The notes under the pieces are model-generated. The model did not search any database. It was given only the letters and a program-made list of their open reading frames with translations, and had not been told where the DNA came from. Below are positions 45,530 to 58,300 of a stretch of 64,000 bases of DNA, one piece after another (positions within the stretch are counted from its first letter, which is position 1; every line of letters begins with the position of its first letter). The DNA is taken from assembly GCA_032209605.1 (NCBI GenBank), contig JASFXZ010000004.1, positions 37,668,401 to 37,732,400 on the forward strand. The letters are read 5' to 3'. The position numbers and the translations under genes were made by a program. This stretch comes from Mactromeris polynyma. Its lineage: Eukaryota; Mollusca; Bivalvia; Venerida; Mactridae.

Positions 45530-46170
45530 ATGATAATATGGAAAATGTGCAGTCTTGCCTTGGAAGCGCCTCCAAGGACCTTCAGTCCTTTGATTTTCTT
45601 TCAAAATGTTGTATTTGTTACTTACCAACTCATAAATACAGGAATCTGTAGGAATGCTAAGAGAATACAGGATTTTATGTACAATTTAATAGGAAAATAT
45701 AGGATTGACCAGCAAACATTAGATCCTCTGATTGTAATCTCCATGTATAAAACCCAAGGCAAGAATTTACTCAAATATCCCGACTACTCTGGGCCTATGA
45801 TTTGGTATTCCTTGCCTGAAGATATTTGCAATGCTGTAAATTTAAATGCCTTCAAACGTTAATATATTTCTTGCTTGAAAAAATCACTCGTGTCAAATTA
45901 TCAGCCTACAAACAACAAGAGTTGTATATGTGCTTTGTACATGACAAACTTGTGTGTATTTTATGCTGGCATCTTTCATCAACATTTATGTTTTATTCCT
46001 TGTATATACTTGTTCTTGTTTCATGTTGATATCTTGATGAAGCGTGTAATTTGTTGTTATTATGTATATATGTTATGTAAATGCTCTTCTTTAAGAGGCT
46101 CGCAGGGAAGATTGGGCAATTCCCTAACTGCCTTGTTTCTATAAATAAAGTCTTTATTATTAATATTGGA
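45530..46170 (+). mobile_element. Probable LINE remnant (end of RT ORF and 3' tail)
   Basis: The frame ending 45862 has 'PMIWYSLPEDICNA' and 'NLNAFKR', resembling the 'WNSLPxxI...SLxxFK' C-terminal signature of non-LTR polyproteins. About 280 bp later the sequence ends 'ataaataaagtctttattat', a LINE-like tail. No RT catalytic motif is visible, so this is a tentative call. Confidence 0.4.
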
Positions 46171-49100
46171 AAAAAATAGGGAAAACATAAGAAACTTGAC
46201 GCCCTGCAAATAGGGACAACCAACTACCATTCATATATACCGCATGGGTAGTATAGAAATAACAACAGAATATCAACTGATATGTTTTATTAATCTTGAT
46301 TGCATACAATGCTTATGTACTTTAATACAGTACTTTTTGATACACATGGTATGTTCTTAAACAACAGAAAACCTTGCGAAAATAATGTTATGAATGGAGT
46401 CTATAATCTCCACTGTCCGCATTCGAAATCAGCTTCTTAAAACACACAAGTAGTGCACAATCATGTACTTATATATTATATCAAATATTTGATAACAAAA
46501 AATGGCTGGTACATGATTAATCATTATTCTTTCAGTGAGAATAATGGAAAACTTAAAATTGAACACACAAGAAACAAGCATTTAGAAAAAAAAATGTCTT
46601 CACACACAGAAAAAGGTGTTTAACTAAAATACCAAATAATAAATTAAAACCTAACAAATACAACTTTACATCAAAGTTAATGAAGTATGATCGCCATATT
46701 ATGTAACAGATTTTTTTTTGAATTGGCATATATATTGTTACATATAAATTTCCCTTTATTATATACATTGGGAAACTTTAACCTAACATTTTTTTTAAAT
46801 ATTTTCTTTGTAATTTTTTTTGTTCATTTAATTATTATTCAATTTATGGTTTATTCTGTCCAATAAATGTATATTTCCAATTTGTTACAGTACTGTACAT
46901 AACAAAATGTACACATACAATAATTTAATACATATCAAACAAGGGTAACGACACTTCAGTACACAATTTGACTAATGCATGTTCAGCAAGGTAACATAAG
47001 AATGTATGTAACTGGCTGGACTATGAAGAAATCAAATGTTTACCAAAATGAAAGGTCAAGGTTAATTCTAGGGACGAAGAATCAAATTCTGATCACAAAA
47101 GTAACATCATTTCTGATTGGACAAAAAAAATACAGGAATTTGATTGGCTGTCAAGTTTAAGCTAGAAATATTAGAAAAACAATGACATTAAACAAAGTTA
47201 TTTAATGAAAACTCCTTCTTATTCAATTATTGTCCGTTACCATGGTAACTAGCGCATCTGGCTTATTTGTGTCATAAATAATATAACATAGGTTTGTGTG
47301 ATAATCATACTTTTGTAATCAGATTTGAGAGGGCTGTTCTATTTCTTGATACTAACAGTCAAAATGGAAAATGAAAAATAAATTATTTATGTACATTTTG
47401 TAATAAAACATACAAAACTAGCAGAAATTTAATCTCAATATATGGCTATTCTCTACCTTATTTGAGTTCTGAACATTTTTTTTTAAATTCTGTCAACATT
47501 TATAGAATTTAAAAATAATCTGTAATAAAAAGAGCACAAATATCTATATCAATAAATAAATAGGTCTTATTGTAATGTTAAATAGAGAGTCCATCAAAGA
47601 TTTAGTAAAAATTAGATAATAATGAAATAATGAAGTTATTTGGTGATAACAATTACAAATATGTGAGTAAATAATGAGGGGAGAGGGAGGAAATCACAGG
47701 ATAATTGTGGATATTACATGGGTAACTTATGATACAACATGAAATGAGGTTCTATTATAAAATATTTTCTATAAAATACCATCAACTCTTAGCAAAAATA
47801 AACTCTTCATTTTTACGGAATGTTTTAGTCCAGCAGTAAATGAACATTTGGTAAGAAACTGCACACTTCTAATTACAGCTCTCCCCCTTCAAAATGAAGA
47901 GCTACTGAATATGTACCTACCTCCTAACTGAAGAGTGCTTAAACAAAACTAAACAATAAGCCACTCAATTTCTCTAAAACCGTTTGATTGCATTTTGCTC
48001 ATTCAATGCTGACGACAGCATAAAAGAGGAATGCAAAATATGAAACTTATGGCAAAACGCAGGAAGCCATTCGCTTAATGTTAATAATCTGAAAATACTT
48101 CTGCAGTGCGTGTGTCTTACCAAATGCAATTACCAGACACCTGATTGGTACAGCTAGTGAGGTTATCATGTCCAAAGGTTAATCGTCATGCCAACTGACA
48201 TAACAACCTGTCTGACCTCATCATTGACAAGGTCAAGGTCACAAGATCCCTGGACATACAAAGTAATGTACTGCAGCGAAACACTACTCACAAATTTGTA
48301 TTGCTATAGAAACAGGTACAAAAACTGAAATGGGTTAAATGTAATGTAATGAGAACTTATAACCACAAATTACCATAATACAGTGTGTACGACATTACTT
48401 ATACAACACATTGCTATGCATTTTAATAAATAATCAAAATGAAAGATGCCCTTTTCGAATAAATTTTATATAACCGTACTCGTTCAAACAAAAAGTTCAC
48501 ACTTAAAGCGCAATTGTAATAGGTCTAAAAAAGTAAACAATATCAGAAATTTGTAAACATGGCATACAAAGAAGGCACTGTGATTCAGTAGACATTGATA
48601 TGTAATTAGTCTTGTCATTTGTCTCAGTAACTGGTACAATTGTAAAGATAACAAGAAAAATGTGTAATAAACACATTTCCTCACTCTAAACTCCGAGGTT
48701 TGTCTTATTTATGAAAAAACGAAGACTTGAAAGTCTCCGATAATCATAAAATGTCAGAAACAAAGATCATTAATAGGCAGAACATGTACATAATCACAAA
48801 AACAAATACAGGCACAAGTTGTGCTAGCACTCAACAGTTTTAAATTGATATCCTTTGTTACTGAAATAATAAAGCATTCTACAGGCACATCTGTACAAAG
48901 TGTACATGTAATAACATCAAACATAACTTCACCAGAAACCATTCTATACATTGTACACTTCATAAAAATTTATAAATACAGAATCCATTTTGTCAACAAA
49001 ACAATTTCTCATATAATTAACGATCCAATACCATAATCATTATACTATCAACAGAGTAGGGTACTTGCTTGAGAATAGAAACTGTCTTAAGATTTTTTTG

Positions 49101-50149
49101 AAATTAAAAAAATTACGACACTTAAACTACAAGTATAAGGATATACCAGGCGAAGCTTTGCCAATCAATCACCTATCAAGCTGAATTAAAAAAAAGTAAG
49201 TTATAAGTGGAGATCAGAATAAATATCATAACTTCTACCACTTTGTTTCCATGACAACATTTTAAACAGTTTAATCACCCAGGAAAACAATGGAAGTCAT
49301 CATTATATGTAAGACATAAAATTTGCTACTGTAAACTGAAGAACCTACAATTGTTCCCTTTGAGTTAAAAAGGGACAAAAGATACTTACTCAAGTTTATA
49401 CAATATATTTTATTATATCTACACAATTTGAACCAAGATTGATTGTTATATAACAAACAAAAGAAATCTATAAGACACAAAAAATATAAATTACAAGATA
49501 AAATTCAGTCCGGAAAATATACATGCCTTGAGTGACCGGGGCCCAAAGTCTATACAAAATGTTATATACACTGGCCTTTAACTCAAACAAGTTAAACCAA
49601 CTCGAATTAAAACATGACAGTAACATTTAAAAATTAACTAAATGACCATACCTCTTACAGGAAGTAAAAATAAAACAATCTAAATATATATTGCACATAA
49701 ACTTATTGATATATAACCAACTCCGGTTTCCAAACCCTTAGACCCCTATGTATCAAAATGGACTCAACCATTTGTGTCACATCCTACCATACCTATCATT
49801 AGTAATTGACAAAGCCAACGATGCATTATATCAGAGTGCAGCCACACACTATAGCAGACGCCACAAAAGTTTTTGATAAAGGAATTGCACAAACAGACAA
49901 GTTTACGGCAACTTGGTTTGAAGACCTTTCACATGCGTGTTAGCATACTTTGTAGAGAAAGCTTAGATACCCAAAGATATGCGATTGAACCCCTGAAAAT
50001 CTTCAAGTAGAATAATAAATCCAACCAATCCCAGTAACAATGACAAGGGAGTACACACGACATTAAAGCGTAAAAACTCCAGTCATTATCTTATTAACAT
50101 AACATCTTATTATTCTACATAATGTAAGTTAGAAACAGTATCATAAAGT

Positions 50150-50235
50150 CATATCGAGGGCTCAACGCAACACTGTCATAACTCCTATGTATTTATATAA
50201 GAGTTACAACTGTTTTGCGTTGAGCCCTCGATATG
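50150..50235. repeat. 86-bp palindrome with perfect 21-bp arms
   Basis: 'catatcgagggctcaacgca' plus a final 'a' (50150-50170) is exactly mirrored by 'tgcgttgagccctcgatatg' (50216-50235, with the preceding T). Pairing continues imperfectly inward to 'taactc' / 'gagtta'. The apical loop is AT-rich. In the RhoGEF orientation it would form a strong RNA hairpin about 1.2 kb past the stop. Confidence 0.85.
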
Positions 50236-50604
50236 CCATAGTAAGATTTACAGTGTAATGATGAAATGTGGCATTTCAACACATTTTTTCAATGTATCGA
50301 AGATCTTCAGATTCTTCAAAACCATGCGATGTAAGACAATCCAGGAAGTAAAGGCACATTGAGAACACCAGTACATCTATGAACATCTACACTTGTTGGC
50401 TGATAACTCTTTGTTCACTTCAGGGAGTTACATCTTGTCATACTTCACTGAAAAATATTCAAGTACAAGTACATGAAATTTAAAATTCGAGATGAAACAT
50501 TTTCTATTTCAAACGTACGTTCTCATATACACACAGACTTGACATTTACATAACCATTCAAGTTCATTTATTTAATCTGAACAATCTAAATATACACGAC
50601 ACAT

Positions 50605-50840
50605 CAGGGACGTAGCTTAGCTGAAATTGATGTGCAGGCCTAGTTTTAGGGGAGTTCGTAAATTTTGTAACTAGATCGTCAGAGATGCGTTTTGGTGTAT
50701 ATTTCGCTCTCGTAAATATGCTTACAATAGCATCAAAAACAAACATGTCATATCTTATTGCAGTTTTGGCCATTTTATTTTTTCGATTTTTCGAAAAAAA
50801 AAGCGTAGAACCTATAGGCGTATAGGAATCTACGCCTCTG
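50605..50840. mobile_element. MITE, CAGGGACGTAGC ends, 5-bp target duplication
   Basis: Starts 'cagggacgtagc' and ends 'ctacgcctctg'; CACAT flanks both sides (50600-50604 and 50841-50845). The interior has 'tttcgatttttcgaaaaaa', whose inverted match lies in 52502-52739. It resembles short hAT-like elements with 5-bp duplications. A partial end also occurs near 11009 ('cagcggcgtagcca'). Confidence 0.7.
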
Positions 50841-51404
50841 CACATAATCTTCTCGATATAACCAACTTCGGTTTCCAAACCCTTTGACCCTATGTATTAA
50901 AATGGACCCAACCTTTTGTGTCACATCCTACCATACCATGTTATTGACAAAGCCAACAATTCATTGTATCCGAGTCCTGCTACACACTATAGCACACATG
51001 TGTGGGACCAGCTAACATGACTTTTTAAAAAGGAATTTCACAAATAAACAAGTTCACAGCAACTTGGTTTGAAAACCTTTCACTTTTATACTATCAATAT
51101 CATAATCAAATATTGAAGAAAACTATGCACAAGACAAACACAACTAAATTTAACAAATAGAAAAAAAAGCCTTAATATATATTTTAAGGTGAAAGAAAAT
51201 CAACAAATATGACACAAAATTTATGATTAATATTATATACATGCACATTGATTTTGAATACTGTACAAAATAAAATGAAACTAGTTTTACTGATGTGAAC
51301 AAAAACGATGAACCTTCACCATCGAGGAATAAAATACAATTTGAGGAACAGAAATGAAACTGCACACATGCCACTAATTACCTTTTTGTTTCTAAAAATA
51401 GATT

Positions 51405-52319
51405 CTAGAAATAGATGACATCACTGTCGGACTTTTGTGGTTTATGATTTATGTTTGGATTGCGGTTGGCAGGTTGACCCGATTTTGGTCGCTGTTGAGA
51501 AGACGTCTCATTATTTTGTGGTGGAGACGAACGAGCTCCTTTATCCCCAGAATGACTAGAACTGCTGCTGCTTTTCCCTTTTTTGTCCCCTTTTTCTGCT
51601 AATTTAAGCACTCCAGACAGGCTGGCTACCATTGAGGAAGGTTTTGGTCGGTTGCTTTGCCTGTTCCCCATAGGAACCTTTACACTAGATCCAACTTGAT
51701 TAGTTCCCTGGTTTCCTATTTGACTTGTACTAGCACTATGACCTAGATGTGAACCTAGATGTGAACCTAGATGTGAACCTAGATCACCATGGGAACCATG
51801 ATCAAAAGCCAAAGCTGGTGTTGACTGGTTACCAGCATTTTGACTTGTATTTCCAGAACTGTTTTTAGGACCACTCTGCGTCACTTGCTGTGGAGAAACC
51901 GAAACGTTGCCTAGCAACTTAGAAGGCAACTGCTGCACATTTTTTGATCCTATCTTTTGTTCATTAGTAGCACTTAACAAATGAACGGGCAAACTCTGTT
52001 TACTGCTGCCGAAAGAGAAACTCTGTAGCTTAGACATTGATTTGGGATCGGAACGAAAATTGCTCTCTTTCGAAGTGTTCGGCACATTTTTCACATTTTC
52101 TCCTGTACTTGAATTGAATGATTCCGCTGAGGCGGATCTCCTGTGACCTGGCACAAAGTCAGATTTTGATTCAGCACCATCAATACACTTTTCTGAAGAC
52201 ACAAAGTCAGACAACGAGGTGTCCTTGGGTAATTGTCCACTCTCACGTAACATGTCCATCTGACGTTGCAGTACTTCTCGTTTCTTAATAAATTCCTCTT
52301 TTTGCTGTTTCAAATCATT
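51405..52319 (-). CDS. RhoGEF terminal exon: coiled-coil end and disordered tail
   Basis: It encodes 304 residues. It opens 'NDLKQQKEEFIKKREVLQ', the end of the coiled coil that begins in the 53516-53400 exon. It then turns into a polar, Ser/Gly/Asn/Gln-rich tail with a basic site 'HRRSASAESFNSS' (a plausible AGC-kinase site), a small repeat 'LGSHLGSHLGSHLG', and the C-terminus 'KSDSDVIYF'. The last three residues (I-Y-F) fit a class II PDZ ligand. Confidence 0.88.
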   Translation of the reverse strand, partial: NDLKQQKEEFIKKREVLQRQMDMLRESGQLPKDTSLSDFVSSEKCIDGAESKSDFVPGHRRSASAESFNSSTGENVKNVPNTSKESNFRSDPKSMSKLQSFSFGSSKQSLPVHLLSATNEQKIGSKNVQQLPSKLLGNVSVSPQQVTQSGPKNSSGNTSQNAGNQSTPALAFDHGSHGDLGSHLGSHLGSHLGHSASTSQIGNQGTNQVGSSVKVPMGNRQSNRPKPSSMVASLSGVLKLAEKGDKKGKSSSSSSHSGDKGARSSPPQNNETSSQQRPKSGQPANRNPNINHKPQKSDSDVIYF

Positions 52320-55300
52320 CTAAAAAATAAAATAAATTTTTTTTCAAGCCATGAAAATCTGTCATAGAGTATTAAAAATAATAAATACATCATTTGGAAT
52401 ACAATAGATTCAAACTTACTTTCAAACTAATTTGGTAACAAAAAAGTCTATGACAAGATACAGAATCAAGCAAACATATTACATAAGGTGATCATATCTT
52501 TCAGGCGCGTAGCGTCCTGTACGCAGAGTACGCAGCTGCGTACACATTGTCTCGAAAAATCGAAAAAATAAAAAGTTCAAATCTGCATTAAAAAAACTTC
52601 GTTCAATTCAGGGATAAGAATGCGCCCAGAAGTCACTACAGACAATCTAGAAACAAATTTTTTTTTCGTGGGAGTACCCCCGGACCCCCAGCAAAAAGGA
52701 TCTTGCGTACACATCACAAACCTCCTAGCTATGCCCCTGTCTTTATCACAGAGAGACAATTTTGCAGTGCACTGAATACCAGTACTGAGTCTGACATTTT
52801 ATGAATATACCATTTTGCTAGGAGCTGATATATAAACACAGAAATACATAAAAGCTATAGATCTGTAGTATATATATAGTGTTAGCTGCTATTTTCACGT
52901 TACTTCAGGTTTCGCGTTTTGGTATTTTGACAAAAAAACAGGCAATGCAACAATTTGGAATAATATAAAAACTACGAAAAAGACATGATATTGTCAGTAT
53001 TAATTAACTGTAAAAGATTTGAAAGAAAAAACTGAAAATCGAAACAAGTTTTTCTGCCGTTACTTTAGTTTGTTAGTACCATGAAAATACAAGCAAACAG
53101 TTAACTGATAAAACAATCATAAAACTTTACTTATAAGTGAAACCTCTTCTGTACAACACGCTTAAGGAGATGCAAATTTTGACTCATGTTGAGAGGTTTT
53201 TGCTCTAGAGAGGTGAAACTAGTAGTAAATATTTACTACAGGATAATCAATAAAGCTGTTGAAAGGGAGGTTGTCCCTCATATTAACGCCAGATTAGAGA
53301 GGTACCAATGTATTTTGTTTTATTTTACTATGGCAGAAAAAATTGAATTTGAGTGGCATTACAATTTCGGACATTTCATTTCATCATAAAACATGTTACC
53401 TCTTGTTTATCCAAGTTTTTCTTCATCTCATCAATCTGTTCAAACTCTTGTTCCATACCTCTCTTCTCTTTCGTTTTCTTCAATTCCCATTCTTCCTTTT
53501 CTTTCTGTATCACACCCTGATAAACAAATAATAAGAACTTACAATTTTACAAAGCACAACCAACATTATGGATTCTATAAAACAGAGAGAATACGTAACT
53601 ACGGGGAACGCCACATACACAAGACGATACCTCCCCACGCAGACCTCAGGAAAAACAACAATCCACAAAACATAACGCACCTAAGGAGGTCAAACGTTAC
53701 ACATATTAAGGAACAGAGGCACAAGGAACGGCCCAACAGACCATAAGGAATAATTAAGAGTATCAAAGTGGACAGTAAAAGGAGGGGAGGGGGGAATTAA
53801 TGGATGGAAAAGCTCACAGGACAATTCAAGACAACTGGCCACAATAGGCCAAAATTGGGCAGGAATATAAGCATTAAAAATAAGCAGGGTCTTTTGTATT
53901 GTACAGATTTTATTCTTAGAGTGCTTAATCATTGTGTAAAGTTTCCTGGCAGAACTAGAGAACTTGACGAATCAAGAAACTGCAAACATAAACATGCTTA
54001 TAGAACAATTGAAGCTGCCTTCAAGGTATCCAATTTTTCTTTTTTCCCTGGCTTGTTTGTTTCATCGGGTTTAACGCCGTTTCTCAACGATATTTCAGTT
54101 ATATACGGCGGTCGGTTCACCTAACCAGTTTTTCCTGGACTGAATTCTTACCAGTACTAACTTACCCTTCCACAAGGAGCCGGCAACTTCTCCACATGTG
54201 GAGGAAAATCAACATATTTGTCGAATTTTCATGGAAGGGTATGACCTGTCGCGTCCGGGAATCGAACCCAGATCGCCGGGTTACAAGTCCAGCGCACTAA
54301 CCACTGGACCACGGCCGCGGCTTCTTTTTTCCCTAGTCAAATAACAAACCCAGCACACACATAAGGAAACGCAAAACTGTTTACAAAACTAGCACTTGTT
54401 TTTCTGCCAACAAAAATGTATGTAAAAGGAGCAACTGACTGTTATATTCAATATTTTCCATACTCTCAATTTGTATCTACGGTAAATGGTAGAGGGGTGA
54501 ATGTCAAACGATTGCATTATTTAAACACAGAGAGACTAGTTTCGTTAAGCCTTTGACAAACAAATGCTATAAATGAAGTCTTTCAGAATGATTTCATGAT
54601 GACAGAAGAGTTAAACAGAGGGCTAGAATCACATGTTTTTTTTCAAATACAGTCAGACCTCGTTTATTCGACAACCTTCTATCTGAAAAACTCTGTATAA
54701 TCCGAAATAAATATCAGGTCCCGATGTATCTTCTTAGGCACGTTGACATTGAAATGAGCTCTTCGAAACCATGTATTATTCCGACCTAAAATTTCAGAGC
54801 CAATGAATTCGAACAAACGAGTTCCGACCTTAATCTATCTCTGATAATAATTAAAACGAACCTGTAAATTTCTGAGTTCTTCTAATTGGTTATGTCTATA
54901 ACCACTTTTGTGCTTATTATCATGAACATCAGCAGATAACTTATTAATTCTTTCATTAGCTTCAGCTAACTGTGCCCTTAGTGTCTCCACAGCTGTTCCT
55001 TGACTGGCCGTCAAATGCTGAAACAAAAATCAAACACATGGTAAATAATCTATTGTATATTAAGCTATTTTTGTGTATTGGGGCTTTGAGTCACATTAAC
55101 AGCAAGGGTCATGAAGTTACTTCTCCGGTTAGTAGGTTGGAGGAAGATTGAGGGCAGGTACTTTGGGTAGAACCACCAACCTTCCGTTATTCAGCTGGAT
55201 AGCATCCTTACATACATGTTCATCAACCTAGCCTGGATTTCAACTCCCAATATAAGCCACAATTGAATACCATATTTGGTGAATTAACTTTTTTTTATCA

Positions 55301-58300
55301 TATACCCTTGTTTAAGATATGAAAGCAAATATTCAGGTAACAGTATACAATGTATAGAATATATAAAGGGGTGAATGTAAAACTAGACTATCTGCTTATA
55401 AATAACAAAACAGATGGACTAGTTTCACTTTCATCACTCCATATTGTCTCCAGCAACAGTAGTTCAAGAGCAAAATCTAATTCAATGTAAGCAATGTTGG
55501 GTGACCTTGAGATATAGCCTGTTTAAAATCAGGCACATATAAATTCTTCTTAACAATAAAGAATTTTCGCTTAAATTTCCGATGAATCCATGGTTAAGTT
55601 TATACCTGTTACATTCTATTCCAGAATTATTTTACAGATATCAACAACACACCATACAATCCAATAAGTTGGTATGCTCATAAGACAAACGCACACAAAA
55701 GACAGATATGTACAACCAAATCTACTAATTTCACCAGACAATCAAAATTACTGAGTAGTAAAACCATTCTCAGACATTTAACATGTGAAGGCAATATTTT
55801 ACAGTAAAACCTCAATAATAAGACCACCTTTGGTACCCTTGAAAAATGGACTTGTTATTGAGGTGGTCTTAATATTGAGGTTGAATAAAGAGTACAACAG
55901 TGTAAATGGACTTGAAAATTGCATTCTTGATTTTGTGATGGTCTTTAAGTGAGGTTTTACTGTAATTAGAAATTCGAAACAAAACTGTAATTCACTGCAA
56001 TAATATATGTATTACTTACAACAATGTTGTTAAGCGTAGCAACAAGATGAGCAATGTTTGACTGATCCTGAGTGAGTTTAGACATCTGTGTTACAGTCAT
56101 AGATGATGTACTGCTTTGTATGGATCCTCTACCACTCTCACCTTCACTGTCATAGTTCTAGAATCAAGCAAAATCACGACGAATAATAAATGGTTGCCAT
56201 GGTAACAAAAATAATATTTTGAAAACTTATGAAAACTTGTGAAGAGGGTTTGTATCTTTCATTGATTCCATTCATATAAAAATCTGGCTTTGGGCCAAAA
56301 ACACCCCTTACAGTACCCTGTCCTTCAACAAGATGGCTGATTTTTACACAAAAACAATGTACGACATTTCTATCCAAAAACTGCCTATTTGACCTTTGAT
56401 TGCGCCATATGACCTTGGCCCAACATGATCAAGATCTATGCACATCCTATTCTTGTAAAAGTTATTTGAAAATCCTTCCTGACAGTATGGCTTACAAGGT
56501 AATAATTATAAAATGAAATAAGAAAACTACAATGGACTGGACAATACCATGGTAAAAGTGACCCTTAACATAAAAAAAAGCTTCAACAACTAACCCAATC
56601 ACAAAAAAGCGTTATGTAAACCAATCAAATCTTACAATAACAAGCAAGGCAATTTCTCTTCACCTGAACAACTTTTGTAACCTTGACACGGATTGGTTAA
56701 CTTTTGATAAGGGGTACGTTACCGTACCGAAATCCACTGAATTTCAGTGAATTTACCAAAATCCATTTTGGATCTTGAGTGACCATCAATCTTAACATCT
56801 CCGCATTTTTTTATGTTGCACAAAAATCTTAACCTTCAATTTAGGCAGACCATTTTTTTAAAGATATTTCTTGTCTTTATTATGATATAGTATAACCATT
56901 TTTATTCTATTTTCCATAAAACAAAACAATACGTTACCTGTTGAACCCCCGTTCCCGTGGAGATATCAGAATACTGTGATGTATCTAAATCACTGACTTC
57001 TGGATCCCGGCTCTGGTTCCCATCAGACATATCAGTTGCATCACTTCCCTTCAGTTTAACTACAAATAAGTAACAAAAGATAATATTCATTCAATTAAAT
57101 GTTGCCTCAATTAATTAGCATTCTGTTGACGAAAGATGAAATCAAGGTCATATTTTTTCAGACAATATACAGTAAAACCTCAGTAATAAGACCACCATTG
57201 TGGCCCTTGAAAGCTGGTCTTCCTATTGAGGAAGTCTTACTATTAAGGTTGAATAAAGAGCAAATCAGTGAAAATGGACTTGAAAATTGTGTTCTTAATG
57301 TTGAGGTGGTTCTATTATTGAGGTGGTCTTCGTGTGAGGTTTTAATGTAATAGTTATGGTGCCTTGGCAACCAATACAGTTAACTTTGTTGAAGATTGAA
57401 GAATAAACGGTACCGTTGCCTAGGCAACTTATTGAATAAAGGTTACATTGTTGTGGGGGCAAGTGATGAACCAGTGTTTATAATGCCTTGGCAAATAATT
57501 AAATTCATGTTACACTCTTTCAGTGAGTAGGGGCCAATTTCATAGGTAGGTAGGAATATGCAAAACAAACAATTCTTTAACAAGGGCCTCAATACTACAA
57601 ATTTTATAAAAAAACAAACCTCTATTAATATCATGGTTGTCAAAACCAGCAAATGTTTCTGCTCGTTTTGGAATCGGTACAGCAGTAAAAGTGTTACTGG
57701 AGTGCTCACCAACGCTGCTTACACTACGACTCAGGTTGGTACCATTTCCCTGTAGCATGTTGGTCAACTGGGATGCTGCCATGGATACTGAAACACGGAG
57801 TAATCATACTGACCATTTTAATGTCATCAACTTTTACTATTTCATTTAAACAAACTATATAAATATAAGCTTTCAGTAGGATGAAAAATAAAGGAATGAA
57901 GTTACTTGCTGTTGGTTGTTTAATGTTAATAGCACAAATTTAACAGTAATTCACTGATATAAGACATCTGGACCTGTGGTTATATACCAGTCTCAGAATA
58001 CAGCCTTGCAATTGGTCAATTTTTATACGGTTTCTGAGCCAGCCAATCAAATGCCTCAGTTTTGAGACTGCTCTTCAAACTCCTTTGTATAACGCCTGAC
58101 ACAGTATAGCACAACCACTGATTTCCAGCTGTAATAACTTGATATTCTACATGCAATGGATGAATTAACCACATGAACCAAAGGCGAACACTGAATGACA
58201 ATATGCACCATCATTGCCGTAAAATTATACAGTGAATTTAAACTTGGTTCTAGTTTCAACCTAAAGCTCTCTATAGAGACAGTAAAGCAAGACATACAGG

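Larger units (their letters stand above)
41392..46269. other. Region upstream of KIAA0825
   Basis: It should hold the KIAA0825 promoter and 5' noncoding exon(s). A more CpG-rich patch at about 43330-43500 is one candidate. The rest is a 37-bp minisatellite (42264-42745), a perfect hairpin (43623-43660), a tRNA-like SINE fragment (43985-44110), a MITE (44314-44608) and a probable LINE remnant (45530-46170). No coding gene can be supported. Confidence 0.45.
49690..51085. repeat. ~240-bp direct duplication (49690-49935 and 50855-51085)
   Basis: Both copies share 'ggtttccaaaccctt', 'tttgtgtcacatcctaccat', 'ttgacaaagccaac' and 'gcaacttggtttgaa', at roughly 85% similarity by eye. They lie about 1.16 kb apart with the palindrome and a MITE between them. 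Confidence 0.75.
46270..51404 (-). other. Putative long 3' UTR / flank of the RhoGEF gene
   Basis: Very AT-rich, with few recognisable repeats and no coding frame. Minus-strand AATAAA signals include 50572-50567 (about 0.8 kb after the stop) and 46291-46286 (about 5.1 kb). It contains an 86-bp palindrome (50150-50235), a 236-bp MITE (50605-50840) and a ~240-bp direct duplication. Whether all of it is transcribed cannot be told from sequence. Confidence 0.4.

Noticed and set aside
53393..53746. 117-residue plus-strand frame
   Set aside because: Its first third is antisense to the RhoGEF coiled-coil exon 53516-53400 and the rest is dispersed repeat.
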